Assembly (NCBI GenBank): GCA_026627385.1
Contig: JAPNUR010000005.1
Location: 1-64,000 of the forward strand
Source: Bacillota bacterium
Lineage (GTDB): Bacteria; Bacillota; Sulfobacillia; Sulfobacillales; Sulfobacillaceae
DNA: 64,000 nucleotides
Direction of reading: 5' to 3'
Below, piece after piece: positions 8,770 to 17,343 of this stretch. The position numbers and the translations under genes were made by a program. The first letter of the stretch is position 1. Every line of letters begins with the position of its first letter. Below the pieces are notes generated by a model. It worked only from the letters and a program-made list of their open reading frames with translations. It ran no database searches and was not told where the DNA came from.

Positions 8770-9790
8770 CGCCAGACCCGGAGGACGCTTCAAGATCCGG
8801 CTGTCCCTGCACTTTAAGACGGATGCGCCGATCGAGTTCTGCGGCCAGTTCGGGATTGGCTTTTAAAAAGTCACGCGTGTTTTCGCGACCTTGCCCCAGG
8901 CGCGTGTCGCCATACGCATACCAAGCCCCGCTCTTTTGCACAAAGCCCAGGTCCACCGCCAAATCCAAAATACTGCCCTCCCGCGAGATCCCTTCCCCGT
9001 ACAAAATGTCAAACTCCGCCTGCTTAAATGGAGGAGCCACCTTATTTTTCACGACTTTCACCCGAGTGCGGCTGCCCACAACGTCATTACCTTGCTTCAA
9101 ACTATCGACCCGCCGCACTTCTAATCGGATTGAGGCGTAAAACTTTAACGCGCGACCGCCTGGCGTAGTCTCCGGATTACCGAACATGACCCCCACTTTT
9201 TCGCGCAATTGGTTAATAAAAATGGCCACGGTGCGCGACTTGGAAATGGCCCCGGTCAGCTTACGCAACGCTTGCGACATGAGCCGGGCCTGCAGGCCCA
9301 CATGGGCATCGCCCATCTCGCCTTCAATTTCGGCGCGCGGAACTAATGCAGCCACTGAATCCACGACGACAATATCGACCGCCCCTGAGCGCACCAAGGC
9401 TTCGGCAATCTCTAGCGCTTGCTCCCCGGTATCCGGCTGGGAAATTAATAAATCGTCTAAATTCACGCCGACCCGGGCCGCGTAGCCCGGATCCAACGCG
9501 TGCTCGACATCGATAAACGCCGCCACGCCGCCTAATTTCTGCGCTTCGGCAATCGCATGTAGGGCGACGGTGGTCTTGCCGGATGATTCCTGGCCGTAAA
9601 TTTCCACCACGCGTCCACGCGGCAGCCCGCCCACACCCATGGCCAAATCCAGGGTCAGGCATCCCGTAGAAATCACGTCAATGGCCGAACGACTCGATGC
9701 TTCGCCCAAACGCATGATCGAGCCCTTGCCAAATTGTTTTTCGATTTGCGCCAAGGCTAAATCCAAGGCCTTTTCCCGATCCATCCCCAT
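8753..9790 (-). CDS. recA: Recombinase RecA
   Basis: A 345-residue recombinase that forms ATP-dependent filaments on single-stranded DNA for strand exchange and for SOS derepression. Walker [10 protein letters not shown] is at about residues 67-75, Walker B is [12 protein letters not shown], and the loop [20 protein letters not shown] is typical. The C-terminus is short and acidic ([11 protein letters not shown]). The ATG at 9790 is used because GGGGGAGG precedes it; the in-frame upstream ATG lacks support. It follows the DEAD-box gene by 60 nt. I did not see an unambiguous LexA box directly upstream, so regulation may come from the cinA promoter. Confidence 0.98.
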   Translation of the reverse strand: MGMDREKALDLALAQIEKQFGKGSIMRLGEASSRSAIDVISTGCLTLDLAMGVGGLPRGRVVEIYGQESSGKTTVALHAIAEAQKLGGVAAFIDVEHALDPGYAARVGVNLDDLLISQPDTGEQALEIAEALVRSGAVDIVVVDSVAALVPRAEIEGEMGDAHVGLQARLMSQALRKLTGAISKSRTVAIFINQLREKVGVMFGNPETTPGGRALKFYASIRLEVRRVDSLKQGNDVVGSRTRVKVVKNKVAPPFKQAEFDILYGEGISREGSILDLAVDLGFVQKSGAWYAYGDTRLGQGRENTRDFLKANPELAAELDRRIRLKVQGQPDLEASSGSGDADGH

Positions 9791-9850
9791 GATATTCCTC
9801 CCCCACTTCACTTGAGGCGTTGAATTCGCCCTCCGGGTCGGAACTCCTGC

Positions 9851-11428
9851 TTAACGCGGGCGGGCGGGCTCGAGATTGACACTTTTTCCGCGAATCATAA
9901 TCGAGCCCACATTTTGCATCACTTTTTTAACGGCATCCTTGGGCATTTCTACGAAGGTGAAACGATCGTAGATGTCAATGAGGCCAATGACGCTCCCTTG
10001 AATGCCAGCGCCCTCCGCCAGGCCGCGGACGATGTCCGCGGGCGTAACCCGATCCATGCGGCCCAAGTTTAAGAACAGGCGCACCATCCCAGGCTCGGCT
10101 CCGGTTTCCCCAAATTCCGTGTCATCCGCTGTTTCCCGGCCCTTCTCCACCATGAGGCGAATGGCCGCGGCCGCAATGTCCACGGAATCAAACTGCTCCG
10201 CCAACTGCATCACTAAATCTTGATACGTCGGCAAGACCCCGCGCTGAATTTCCTCGGTCAAGCGTTGTTTCAACGCCTCTCGCTGCTTTTCAGCCACGTC
10301 AGCCACCGTAGGCAACGGCCGACGCTGAAGACGCACGCGCAAGATGCGCTCCATTTGCCGTAATTGCCGAAATTCCTTGGGATTGATGAGGGAAATCGCC
10401 GTACCCGTTTTGCCGGCTCGCCCTGTGCGCCCGATGCGGTGCACGTAGCTTTCGGTGTCTTGTGGCAAGTCATAGTTGATGACATGACTCACATTTTCGA
10501 TGTCAAGCCCACGAGCAGCCACATCGGTGGCCACCAAAATCTCGCTGCCGCCCTCCTTAAACCGCTTCATCACGCGGTTGCGCTGGACCTGATTCAAGTC
10601 CCCATGAATCGCTTCCGCCGTATATCCGCGCGCCTGCAACCCCTCGGTCAGCTCGTCCACGCGCTTTTTGGTCCGGCAAAAGATGATGGTGCGTTCCGCC
10701 CCTTCCATGTCCAAAATGCGCGTGAGCGCATCGAGTTTCTCGTATTCGCGCACTTCATAAAAGACCTGGTCAATCAGCGGCACGGTTAACCGTTCTGGGT
10801 TGATATTGACATGCACGGGATCCCGCAAGTACCGGCGCGCCAACTTCGCAATGGGATCGGGGACTGTGGCCGAAAACAACAGCGTCTGGCGATCAGCGGG
10901 CACATTTTCCAAAATGAACTCCACATCTTCAATAAAGCCCATGTCCAGCATTTCATCGGCTTCATCGAGCACCATAATGCGCACATGATCCAATTTGAGC
11001 GTACCGCGGCGAATGTGATCCATGACGCGCCCGGGAGTGCCAATGACCACCTGAGCACCATGCTCTAACGCTCTGATCTGCCGATCATACGATTGGCCGC
11101 CGTAAATGGGCACCACTTTGACTCCGGCAAATTTGCCAATTTTGGTAATTTCCTCCGCCACTTGAATAGCCAATTCCCGCGTGGGCGTAAGCACCAGCGC
11201 CTGAACGCGGCGGGAACGGTGGTCCAAGCGCTCAACAATCGGCACGCCAAACGCCGCTGTCTTCCCGGTGCCAGTCTGGGCCTGCCCAATTAAATCCCGT
11301 CCCTCCATGATGACGGGAATCGCTCGCTTTTGAATGGGCGAGGGTTCTTCAAAGCCCATGCTTTGCAACGCCCGCAACACTGCAGGGGACAAATTCATGG
11401 ACTGAAATGTGGTCTCTTGTTCGGTCAT
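9851..11428 (-). CDS. DEAD-box RNA helicase with DbpA-type RNA-binding domain
   Basis: A 525-residue ATP-dependent RNA helicase. The Q-motif region FEEPSPIQKRAIP, Walker A AQTGTGKTAAFG, PTRELAIQ, DEAD (VLDEADEMLDMGF), SAT, and the C-terminal motifs DVAARGLDI and HRIGRTGRAGKTG are all in order. A C-terminal domain ending PKDAVKKVMQNVGSIMIRG matches the DbpA/CsdA RNA-binding fold. The protein is closest in layout to CshA/DeaD enzymes that act in ribosome assembly and RNA decay. The ATG at 11428 follows AAGGAG. It lies 16 nt after cinA and 60 nt before recA, suggesting one transcript. Confidence 0.95.
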   Translation of the reverse strand: MTEQETTFQSMNLSPAVLRALQSMGFEEPSPIQKRAIPVIMEGRDLIGQAQTGTGKTAAFGVPIVERLDHRSRRVQALVLTPTRELAIQVAEEITKIGKFAGVKVVPIYGGQSYDRQIRALEHGAQVVIGTPGRVMDHIRRGTLKLDHVRIMVLDEADEMLDMGFIEDVEFILENVPADRQTLLFSATVPDPIAKLARRYLRDPVHVNINPERLTVPLIDQVFYEVREYEKLDALTRILDMEGAERTIIFCRTKKRVDELTEGLQARGYTAEAIHGDLNQVQRNRVMKRFKEGGSEILVATDVAARGLDIENVSHVINYDLPQDTESYVHRIGRTGRAGKTGTAISLINPKEFRQLRQMERILRVRLQRRPLPTVADVAEKQREALKQRLTEEIQRGVLPTYQDLVMQLAEQFDSVDIAAAAIRLMVEKGRETADDTEFGETGAEPGMVRLFLNLGRMDRVTPADIVRGLAEGAGIQGSVIGLIDIYDRFTFVEMPKDAVKKVMQNVGSIMIRGKSVNLEPARPR

Positions 11429-11444
11429 GAGTAACTCCTTCGTT

Positions 11445-12701
11445 CTAGTCTTGTCTTGCAACAGGTGTCAATAGCGTCGGCAAGGATAACAACTCCCATA
11501 CCGCGCTCACGGCAGTGTGACAGGCCATTTGGCGCACGGCCTCACGGTCCAAAGGGCTATAGCGGCGGCGCACGACATCGCGTTCACCATGGACAGCAGC
11601 TACGTAAAACGTGCCCACCGGTTCTTCTGGGGTGCCGCCATCGGGGCCAGCATACCCTGTGGACGCTATGCCCACCGTGGCGCCGAACTCTCTCATCACG
11701 GCGCGAGCCATGGCCAACGCGGTCTCAGCGCTCACCACACCGTAATCGCGAATCACTCGGTCGGGCACCCCGTGCTCCACTTTCATGCGATCCTGATACG
11801 CGACAATCCCGCCGAGGACGGCCTGAGATGCCCCCGGTACCGCAATGAGCTGAGACAGAATCATGCCTCCCGTCAGTGACTCCATGGCGGCCACTGTCAT
11901 GCCATGGGCGACGAGCCAGCGCACCAAATACGCCTCGCGCGTGTCGTTCCCCAATTCGTAAACGGGGACTGGCACCCTATGCTTAAGCCACGCTCGCACC
12001 CGCTGGCGTTGCACGCGGCCCGCAAGGCTGTCATCAGTCTCCACCCGAATATCGACACGGCCCGGTTGGGCGTAAATGCCTGCGCGCGGGTGCTGGCCGT
12101 TCAACAGGGGAAAGAGATGCGCAGCCACTGCTGATTCTCCCAAATCAAAGATTGAGTACGTGTCGCGGTGAATCACGCGCGGGCGTTGGGTTTCCAGCCA
12201 AGGCGCCATCCACTTTTCCGCAATGCCCTGCATTTCCCGCGGGGGGCCGGGCAATAAGACAACCTGGCGATCCTGCCAGGTGACCCGTTGACCGGGTGCC
12301 TGTCCCCGTGGATTGGGCCACACTTCCGCGCCCGTCAACACCCGCGATTGCCGCTGCACGCTAGTTTCCCATCCGGCCGTTCGGGTATGCCGCTGACTTA
12401 ATTGCTCTAAAATCGCTTCGTCCAGGTACCAAGGCAATGAAAGGGCGTGACTCACCGCATCGAGCGTCCGATCATCGGCGGTGGGTCCTAACCCTCCAAT
12501 GACCACCACCAGATCAGTGTTGGCCAACGACTGCTGCACAGTGGTTCTAATGGCTGTTTCGTCATCAGGCACCACGCATTGAAACGTCGGTCGAACACCC
12601 AAAGACATCAAAAAGCGGGCCATCCAGGCCGCATTGGTATTGATGGTTTCGCCCCACAGCACCTCGTCTCCAACTGCAACAATGTGGGCTTCCCGAATCA
12701 T
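11445..12701 (-). CDS. cinA: CinA-family protein (nicotinamide-nucleotide amidase domain)
   Basis: A 418-residue two-domain protein. The N-terminal half is the molybdopterin-binding-like COG1058 domain (AVGDEVLWGETINTN, IGGLGPTADDRTLDAV, LLPGPPREM). The C-terminal half is the CinA/PncC domain (MESLTGGMILSQLI, VASTGYAGPDGG-like segment, VGTFYVA). Family members recycle ADP-ribose or deamidate nicotinamide mononucleotide, and cinA is often cotranscribed with recA. The ATG at 12701 has AGGTGAT upstream and gives the usual family length; the open frame continues upstream but has no family similarity. A sigma-A-like promoter lies about 30 nt upstream. Confidence 0.94.
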   Translation of the reverse strand: MIREAHIVAVGDEVLWGETINTNAAWMARFLMSLGVRPTFQCVVPDDETAIRTTVQQSLANTDLVVVIGGLGPTADDRTLDAVSHALSLPWYLDEAILEQLSQRHTRTAGWETSVQRQSRVLTGAEVWPNPRGQAPGQRVTWQDRQVVLLPGPPREMQGIAEKWMAPWLETQRPRVIHRDTYSIFDLGESAVAAHLFPLLNGQHPRAGIYAQPGRVDIRVETDDSLAGRVQRQRVRAWLKHRVPVPVYELGNDTREAYLVRWLVAHGMTVAAMESLTGGMILSQLIAVPGASQAVLGGIVAYQDRMKVEHGVPDRVIRDYGVVSAETALAMARAVMREFGATVGIASTGYAGPDGGTPEEPVGTFYVAAVHGERDVVRRRYSPLDREAVRQMACHTAVSAVWELLSLPTLLTPVARQD

Positions 12702-12732
12702 GAAATCACCTGTCCTGATGCGATAACAAGTT

Positions 12733-12761
12733 ATGTTAGCCCAAAATCCGCAAATTGGCAA
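12733..12761 (-). promoter_or_regulatory. Sigma-A-like promoter of cinA-DEAD-recA
   Basis: On the minus strand TTGCCA (12761-12756) and TAACAT (12738-12733) are separated by 17 nt, a good housekeeping promoter match. It lies about 32 nt upstream of the cinA ATG. It is the best promoter candidate for the cinA-helicase-recA-recX-ferredoxin run. Confidence 0.6.
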
Positions 12762-12956
12762 GCACTGGTCCTTGCGGGCCAAAAACTGGGGAAACCAATC
12801 CATCCCGGGTGACGCTTTAGCCTCGAATGCCGATTCACCGGGTAGCAAGGCGATGGTCGCCATCCCATGAACAGCCACTGACCTCTTCATCGCATGTCGC
12901 CAGGAATTGTGATGGTGGATGTTGATGGATAGCGTCTCAAAGGAGGACTCGAGATA

Positions 12957-13951
12957 TGACATGGATGAACACGCACCATCGCAGGATCTTCCCCGCCGCT
13001 CGAATCGGGCGCGCAGGGGTGATGCTCGGCATGGTTGGGTGATTCACCGCCTGCGGCGGCAGCCCAGTCTCGCGGTCTGCATCGTGGCCGCTCACCGGCG
13101 AGACCCTAGGGATCCATGCCCTGTCCCCCTATCACGTGTACGCCGTCTGGCCTTTGCCCCATCCCACTCTGTCCTTTGCTGACATGAGCCAGGCAACCGC
13201 TGTCATGCAATCAGCGCGGCAGTGGGAGTGGGTTGCCGTGCCCACTGGGCCGTTGTGGGCGAACGGACGCCAGCAGCTGCACCAGGTGACCACCGCCATT
13301 TCGTTCAATCGCCGCAGCGCATGGGCCCCAAGGAGACCCCCACCGGTCAGGCTGCACTAATCCGGCTTCAGAACGCCACAGAACGCCGGTGGTCATGGCC
13401 CGCTCCTCTCCCGGCAGCACCGGCGTCTGCCCAAGGCGCCTGGAGTATCGGGCGAATGGCCATCATGCACACCCCTCGGGGTCCCGTCTCTGGGCGGTCG
13501 GCGGCGTAGTGGCCGCTCCGCCCATTTCCGCCGCGGGCTACGGCTCGCCGGGGCATTTAGCGCCGCTCATTCACCCGGTCCTGGCAGTCGTGGCCCTTCG
13601 GGACGGGTTGTGCACCGCGTCGTGCTACAGGGCCTGACCGTGGCGCCACCAGCGAGCCGGCCCGTTTTCATTGCCCCGGACGCTGGGGCTGGGACCGTCG
13701 CAAATGCTTATGACCCAGGTGGCGGCGATGCCCGCCGCGATCAGGGTGGGAATCCAAGGATCACCCAACGGACAAGGCCGCGGGTTGCAACACTAGCTGC
13801 TGCGATTCATGTCGGCCCCTCATCAATAGGCCTCCTGTCGTTCAATCAAGAATCGGTGCAGGCCGGGGCCGCCCTGTCGCCCCGACAAGAGATGACTGTG
13901 AAACCCCACCGGCGCCATCAGTCACCTCCCCCAACCGCGACCATATTGTAA
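12957..13951 (+). pseudogene. Decayed lipoprotein-like gene
   Basis: An AAAGGAGG site at about 12942 precedes ATG at 12957, which starts a basic then hydrophobic signal-like stretch (GRAGVMLGMVG). This is broken by an in-frame TGA at 13040-13042. Immediately after it, in the same frame, comes FTACGG, a plausible lipobox with its cysteine, followed by open reading to a stop at 13358. A TGG to TGA change would explain the first stop. Beyond about 13320 coding-like segments continue in other frames (for example ISAAGYGSPGHLAPLIHP and RPVFIAPDAGAG), so further frameshifts are likely. I do not recognise the protein family. The right boundary is approximate. It is one of the few plus-strand genes here, and its decay suggests it is dispensable. 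Confidence 0.55.
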
Positions 13952-14011
13952 GCATAAATCGGATTTCACAAGATGCGTGGGCGGGAGCACCCCCCGAAAG
14001 GAACGGTTGAT

Positions 14012-14725
14012 ATGAGTCGCGTGGAGGAGATTAGCGTTTACCCCATTATGGACGCTCACGACCTCTGTCGCATCCCCGACCTGGAAATGGCCATTTGGGG
14101 CAATCGCGATCCCGTCCCTCCGTCCCTCTTAAAGGCATTTGTCGACCACGGGGGCGAGGTGTCCGTTGCGGCACGACGAGATCACCCTAAAGAATGGATA
14201 GGGTTTACCATGTCGTTTCGGGGAGAAGGAACCACCTTGTATTCGCATCAAACCGGTGTGCTGCCGGAGTACCAGGGCCGCGGCGTTGGTCGGGCGCTCA
14301 AACGCCACCAGAATCAGTGGGCTTATCACCATCAATATCGGGCCATTGTGTGGACGTTTGACCCGCTGAGGGCGATGAATGCGTATTTTAACATTGCTGT
14401 GCTGGGCGCCGAAGTCGTGCAATATTTACCCAATTACTACGGAACCTTGACCAGCCGGCTCAACCAGGGTTTGCCCAGCGATCGCCTCTTGGTGCGGTGG
14501 GCCGTCCCGGCGCCTCCGGTGGTGCCGACCCCGCCGCCTCAGGATGCCAGCATGACGATTGGCATTGTTGAAGACCTCGATGCGTTAAAGGCCATGCGTC
14601 CCCACCAAGCCGCCGCCTATCAAGATGCCGTGCGCCGCCAATTTATGAAGGCCTTGGCCAGTGGATACCAGGTAATAGGATTTCAACGCCTGCCGCACCC
14701 CGCTTACCTCCTGAAAGCGCCCTGA
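14012..14725 (+). CDS. GNAT-family acetyltransferase (COG3375-like)
   Basis: A 237-residue N-acetyltransferase-fold protein. The acetyl-CoA-binding motif is GVLPEYQGRGVGRALKRHQ near residues 85-103. It is followed by the group-specific VWTFDPLRAMNAYFN segment, LGAEV, and LNQGLPSDRLLVRW, which identify the COG3375 type. The substrate is unknown. The ATG at 14012 follows AAAGGAA at 9 nt spacing. It is convergent with the FtsH-like gene (25 nt between the stops) and lies downstream of the decayed lipoprotein gene; I see no functional link to either. Confidence 0.88.
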   Translation: MSRVEEISVYPIMDAHDLCRIPDLEMAIWGNRDPVPPSLLKAFVDHGGEVSVAARRDHPKEWIGFTMSFRGEGTTLYSHQTGVLPEYQGRGVGRALKRHQNQWAYHHQYRAIVWTFDPLRAMNAYFNIAVLGAEVVQYLPNYYGTLTSRLNQGLPSDRLLVRWAVPAPPVVPTPPPQDASMTIGIVEDLDALKAMRPHQAAAYQDAVRRQFMKALASGYQVIGFQRLPHPAYLLKAP

Positions 14726-14750
14726 ACGGGACGACCTCGCGGGGGCCTTT

Positions 14751-16217
14751 CTAGGCGACCAGCCGACGCACCTCGTCACCGGGCAGCGTTTCCTCGACCA
14801 ATAACCGTTCGGCGAGTTGGCGGATGACCTCTTGATGCTCCGTAATGAGTTCGTCGACGAGCTCCTGGGAATCTCGGAGAATCTCTTGGATGGTTTTATA
14901 GAGCACTTCCGGGGACAGTGCTTCCTCTTGGACCACCCCTAAAGAGGACAGGCCCGTCGTCACCATGCGCCGAGCTACCTCCCACGCCTTTTCAAAATCG
15001 TTGGCTGCTCCCGTGCTTTGTTCGCCGAGGAGGATGCGCTCGGCGGCCGATCCCCCTAACGCGACCGCAATATCCGCTTTTAGCTCCGACACCGTCTCCA
15101 AGAGACGGTCATCGTCCGGCGCTTGCCGCACAAAGCCGAGCGCCATTCCGCGCGGGGCAATGGTGATCGAGGATACCGACCCCGGCTTCACCAACTCGCC
15201 CACCACCGCGTGCCCGCTTTCATGGATGGCCACCCGGAACAGCTCGCTGCGATTTAAGTGACGGTCTAACCGCTCACCCAAAAGGACCTTGTCGATGGCC
15301 GCCTTAAAGTGATCCTGGCGAATGGCCATGGCGTGTTCGCGCATAGCCAAAATAGCGGCCTCATTACACACGCTTTCCAAATGCGCCCCTGAAAAGCCAA
15401 ATGTTTCTTGGGCGATGCGCCCTAAATCGACGCCAACATCGAGCGGCTTATTGCGCGTGTGCAGCATCAAAATGGCTTCGCGAGCAGCCCGATCGGGCAA
15501 ATCTACCCGCACCGTTCGGTCGAAACGGCCAGGGCGCAGCAACGCCGGATCAATGAGATCGGCCCGGTTGGTGGCCGCCATGACCAGTACGCGGATATCG
15601 TCGTCCGTGTTGATCCCGTCCATTTCCACTAAGAGTTGATTGAGGGTTTGGTCATACTCCAAATGACTATGATGCTGTCCACGGCGTCCCGCCATGACTT
15701 CAATCTCGTCGATAAAGATAATGGCGGATTCTAAACCTTCGCGACGGGCAGCCTGCCGCGCATCTTGAAATAACTGACGAACGCGTTGGGCGCCAACCCC
15801 GGCATACATTTCCACAAATTCCGAACCGGAGGCGGAGAGAAACACCGAATCCGTGTAGTTGGCAGCAGCCTTGGCCAATAAGGTTTTTCCCGTACCGGGA
15901 GGCCCTGTCAACAAAATCCCTTTGAGGGGGCGGATGCCGAGTCGTTGAATGTCATCAGGTCGCAACACGAACTCTAGCGCTTCGATCAACTCGTTTTTGG
16001 CGGTGTTTTGACCACCAATGTCTTGAAACGTGATGGCTGACCGAGTGCCAAAAGTCACGCGGCTGCGCGGCCCCCAGTTGATGCGCGACATAAATCCGGT
16101 GAAAAATAACGCCGCGCCCAATCCTGCTAACAACAGCAACGGCCAAATATCAACGCCCTGAATGCCTAAAAAGATGAGGACGGCCAGCGCCACGCCCACG
16201 GCCACTTCCTTAAGCAC
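14751..16217 (-). CDS. Compact FtsH-like AAA+ metalloprotease
   Basis: A 488-residue membrane ATPase-protease of the FtsH type. Two adjacent N-terminal membrane segments (about 4-20 and 25-41) are followed by the AAA domain: Walker A GPPGTGKT (105-112), Walker B IFIDEI (167-172), and the second region of homology ATNRADLIDPALLRPGRFDR. The M41 protease domain has HESGH (332-336) and the likely third zinc ligand in GAANDFEKA (D407). Standard FtsH is 600-650 residues with about 70-100 extracytoplasmic residues between the two membrane segments; here there are only a few. The GTG at 16217 has GGAGGGG upstream and overlaps the preceding gene by 8 nt, so the pair is translationally coupled. It may be a second, specialised FtsH; a full-length one is not in this window. 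Confidence 0.9.
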   Translation of the reverse strand: MLKEVAVGVALAVLIFLGIQGVDIWPLLLLAGLGAALFFTGFMSRINWGPRSRVTFGTRSAITFQDIGGQNTAKNELIEALEFVLRPDDIQRLGIRPLKGILLTGPPGTGKTLLAKAAANYTDSVFLSASGSEFVEMYAGVGAQRVRQLFQDARQAARREGLESAIIFIDEIEVMAGRRGQHHSHLEYDQTLNQLLVEMDGINTDDDIRVLVMAATNRADLIDPALLRPGRFDRTVRVDLPDRAAREAILMLHTRNKPLDVGVDLGRIAQETFGFSGAHLESVCNEAAILAMREHAMAIRQDHFKAAIDKVLLGERLDRHLNRSELFRVAIHESGHAVVGELVKPGSVSSITIAPRGMALGFVRQAPDDDRLLETVSELKADIAVALGGSAAERILLGEQSTGAANDFEKAWEVARRMVTTGLSSLGVVQEEALSPEVLYKTIQEILRDSQELVDELITEHQEVIRQLAERLLVEETLPGDEVRRLVA

Positions 16218-16728
16218 GGCTCACCCCTCCAATTGTTAGCGGCAAAACGTCGTAAAGGACATCGCGGCCGTCTCGAAAGGTCAAGTACAAGTGATGGGTT
16301 CCTAACTCTACACGGGCAGATACGTGGTCTCGTTGCGCCATACTGAGAATCGTGTTCTTCATGGCCACAAATTGTCCGGTTGCTTCGCCCTGGGCCACCA
16401 CAAAGGCCACATTTTCGGCTAAAGTGGTCAAAGTCGTGTCCGGATGACTGACCACCACGATGCGGGCAGGTGGATGGCCTAACAACCGGGTCGCGGATTG
16501 GCTGACCGCTTGATACACGGCCATGAGATCGGCATCCGGGGCGAGCGTCACTGTCACCGCATTCTCCTTCACGCTGGCCTGGCGCACTCCCGTAATTGCC
16601 CCCAAACTGGTCAAGAGCGGCGACTTCACGGCCAGAGACTGGTATAGGCGCTGGCCCAGAAACAGGACGCCTAAAGTCATCACCATTGCCATGACTGTCA
16701 CCACCACTTGCTTGACCGACACTTTCAT
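16210..16728 (-). CDS. Single-pass membrane protein coupled to the FtsH-like gene
   Basis: A 172-residue protein with one N-terminal membrane segment (about residues 6-27, VVVTVMAMVMTLGVLFLG) and an extracytoplasmic domain of about 140 residues. I do not recognise a family. The domain alternates beta-like stretches (ARIVVVSHPDTTL, HHLYLTFRDGRDVLYDVLPL) with helices. It starts at ATG 16728 with GGGAGG upstream and overlaps the FtsH-like gene by 8 nt. Since that protease lacks an outer domain, this protein may supply one or act as a partner or adaptor; that is inference from coupling and topology only. Confidence 0.82.
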   Translation of the reverse strand: MKVSVKQVVVTVMAMVMTLGVLFLGQRLYQSLAVKSPLLTSLGAITGVRQASVKENAVTVTLAPDADLMAVYQAVSQSATRLLGHPPARIVVVSHPDTTLTTLAENVAFVVAQGEATGQFVAMKNTILSMAQRDHVSARVELGTHHLYLTFRDGRDVLYDVLPLTIGGVSRA

Positions 16729-16830
16729 AAGACCTGCCTCCCGCCGATGGTTCCGTCGCGACGCAGTATAACATAAAGAACGCGGCCTAGGCCGCGTCAA
16801 TGGTTGTCTCGCTTGGCAATCCCTGCCGCA

Positions 16831-17343
16831 TCAGAAGTCAATGGCATGCCACATTCGGCGTAGATAGTCGATCCCTGTTCCTAGCGTGAGTACCAAGGAT
16901 ACAGCGAGCAACAGATGGGGACCCCAACCCGAAAAGACACTGGATGCCCCAACCGCCACTAGTTGGCTCAGGGTCTTGAACTTGGCACCAACGCTAGCCG
17001 GCAGTGTCGCCCCCGGGCGCAACACCGCCCTCAGGGTGCTGACTCCCAGTTCACGGGCTAGCACGAAAAAAAACCACCAGACGCTGAGGCGATGATCGCC
17101 GACCAGCACGCTGGCCCCACCGAGAACCAATAACTTATCAGCAAAGGGGTCAACATAGGCACCAAAGCGACTGGTTTCATGCCGATAACGCGCAATCCGT
17201 CCGTCCGCATAGTCGGTGATCGCGAGCACCACAAACAACGCCAACCCCGCCCACCGCCAGACGGTGGCGTTTGCCCCCCAACACACCATCACCAGGGGGA
17301 CAAACACGATGCGGCTTATAGTGAGGGCGTCTTGTATCCTCAC
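16831..17343 (-). CDS. pgsA: CDP-diacylglycerol-glycerol-3-phosphate 3-phosphatidyltransferase
   Basis: A 170-residue integral membrane enzyme that makes phosphatidylglycerol phosphate. The CDP-alcohol phosphatidyltransferase signature is complete: DYADGRIARYRHETSRFG followed by AYVDPFADK, matching DGx2ARx8Gx3Dx3D. Several hydrophobic segments flank it. The GTG start at 17343 overlaps the rimO stop (GTGA), showing coupling. The rimO-pgsA order is common in Firmicutes, where rodZ and cinA are also nearby, as here. Confidence 0.95.
   Translation of the reverse strand: MRIQDALTISRIVFVPLVMVCWGANATVWRWAGLALFVVLAITDYADGRIARYRHETSRFGAYVDPFADKLLVLGGASVLVGDHRLSVWWFFFVLARELGVSTLRAVLRPGATLPASVGAKFKTLSQLVAVGASSVFSGWGPHLLLAVSLVLTLGTGIDYLRRMWHAIDF

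Noticed and set aside
13040-13042. TGA in the lipoprotein-like gene as selenocysteine or recoding
   Set aside because: No insertion-element-like structure is obvious and further frame breaks downstream point to decay.
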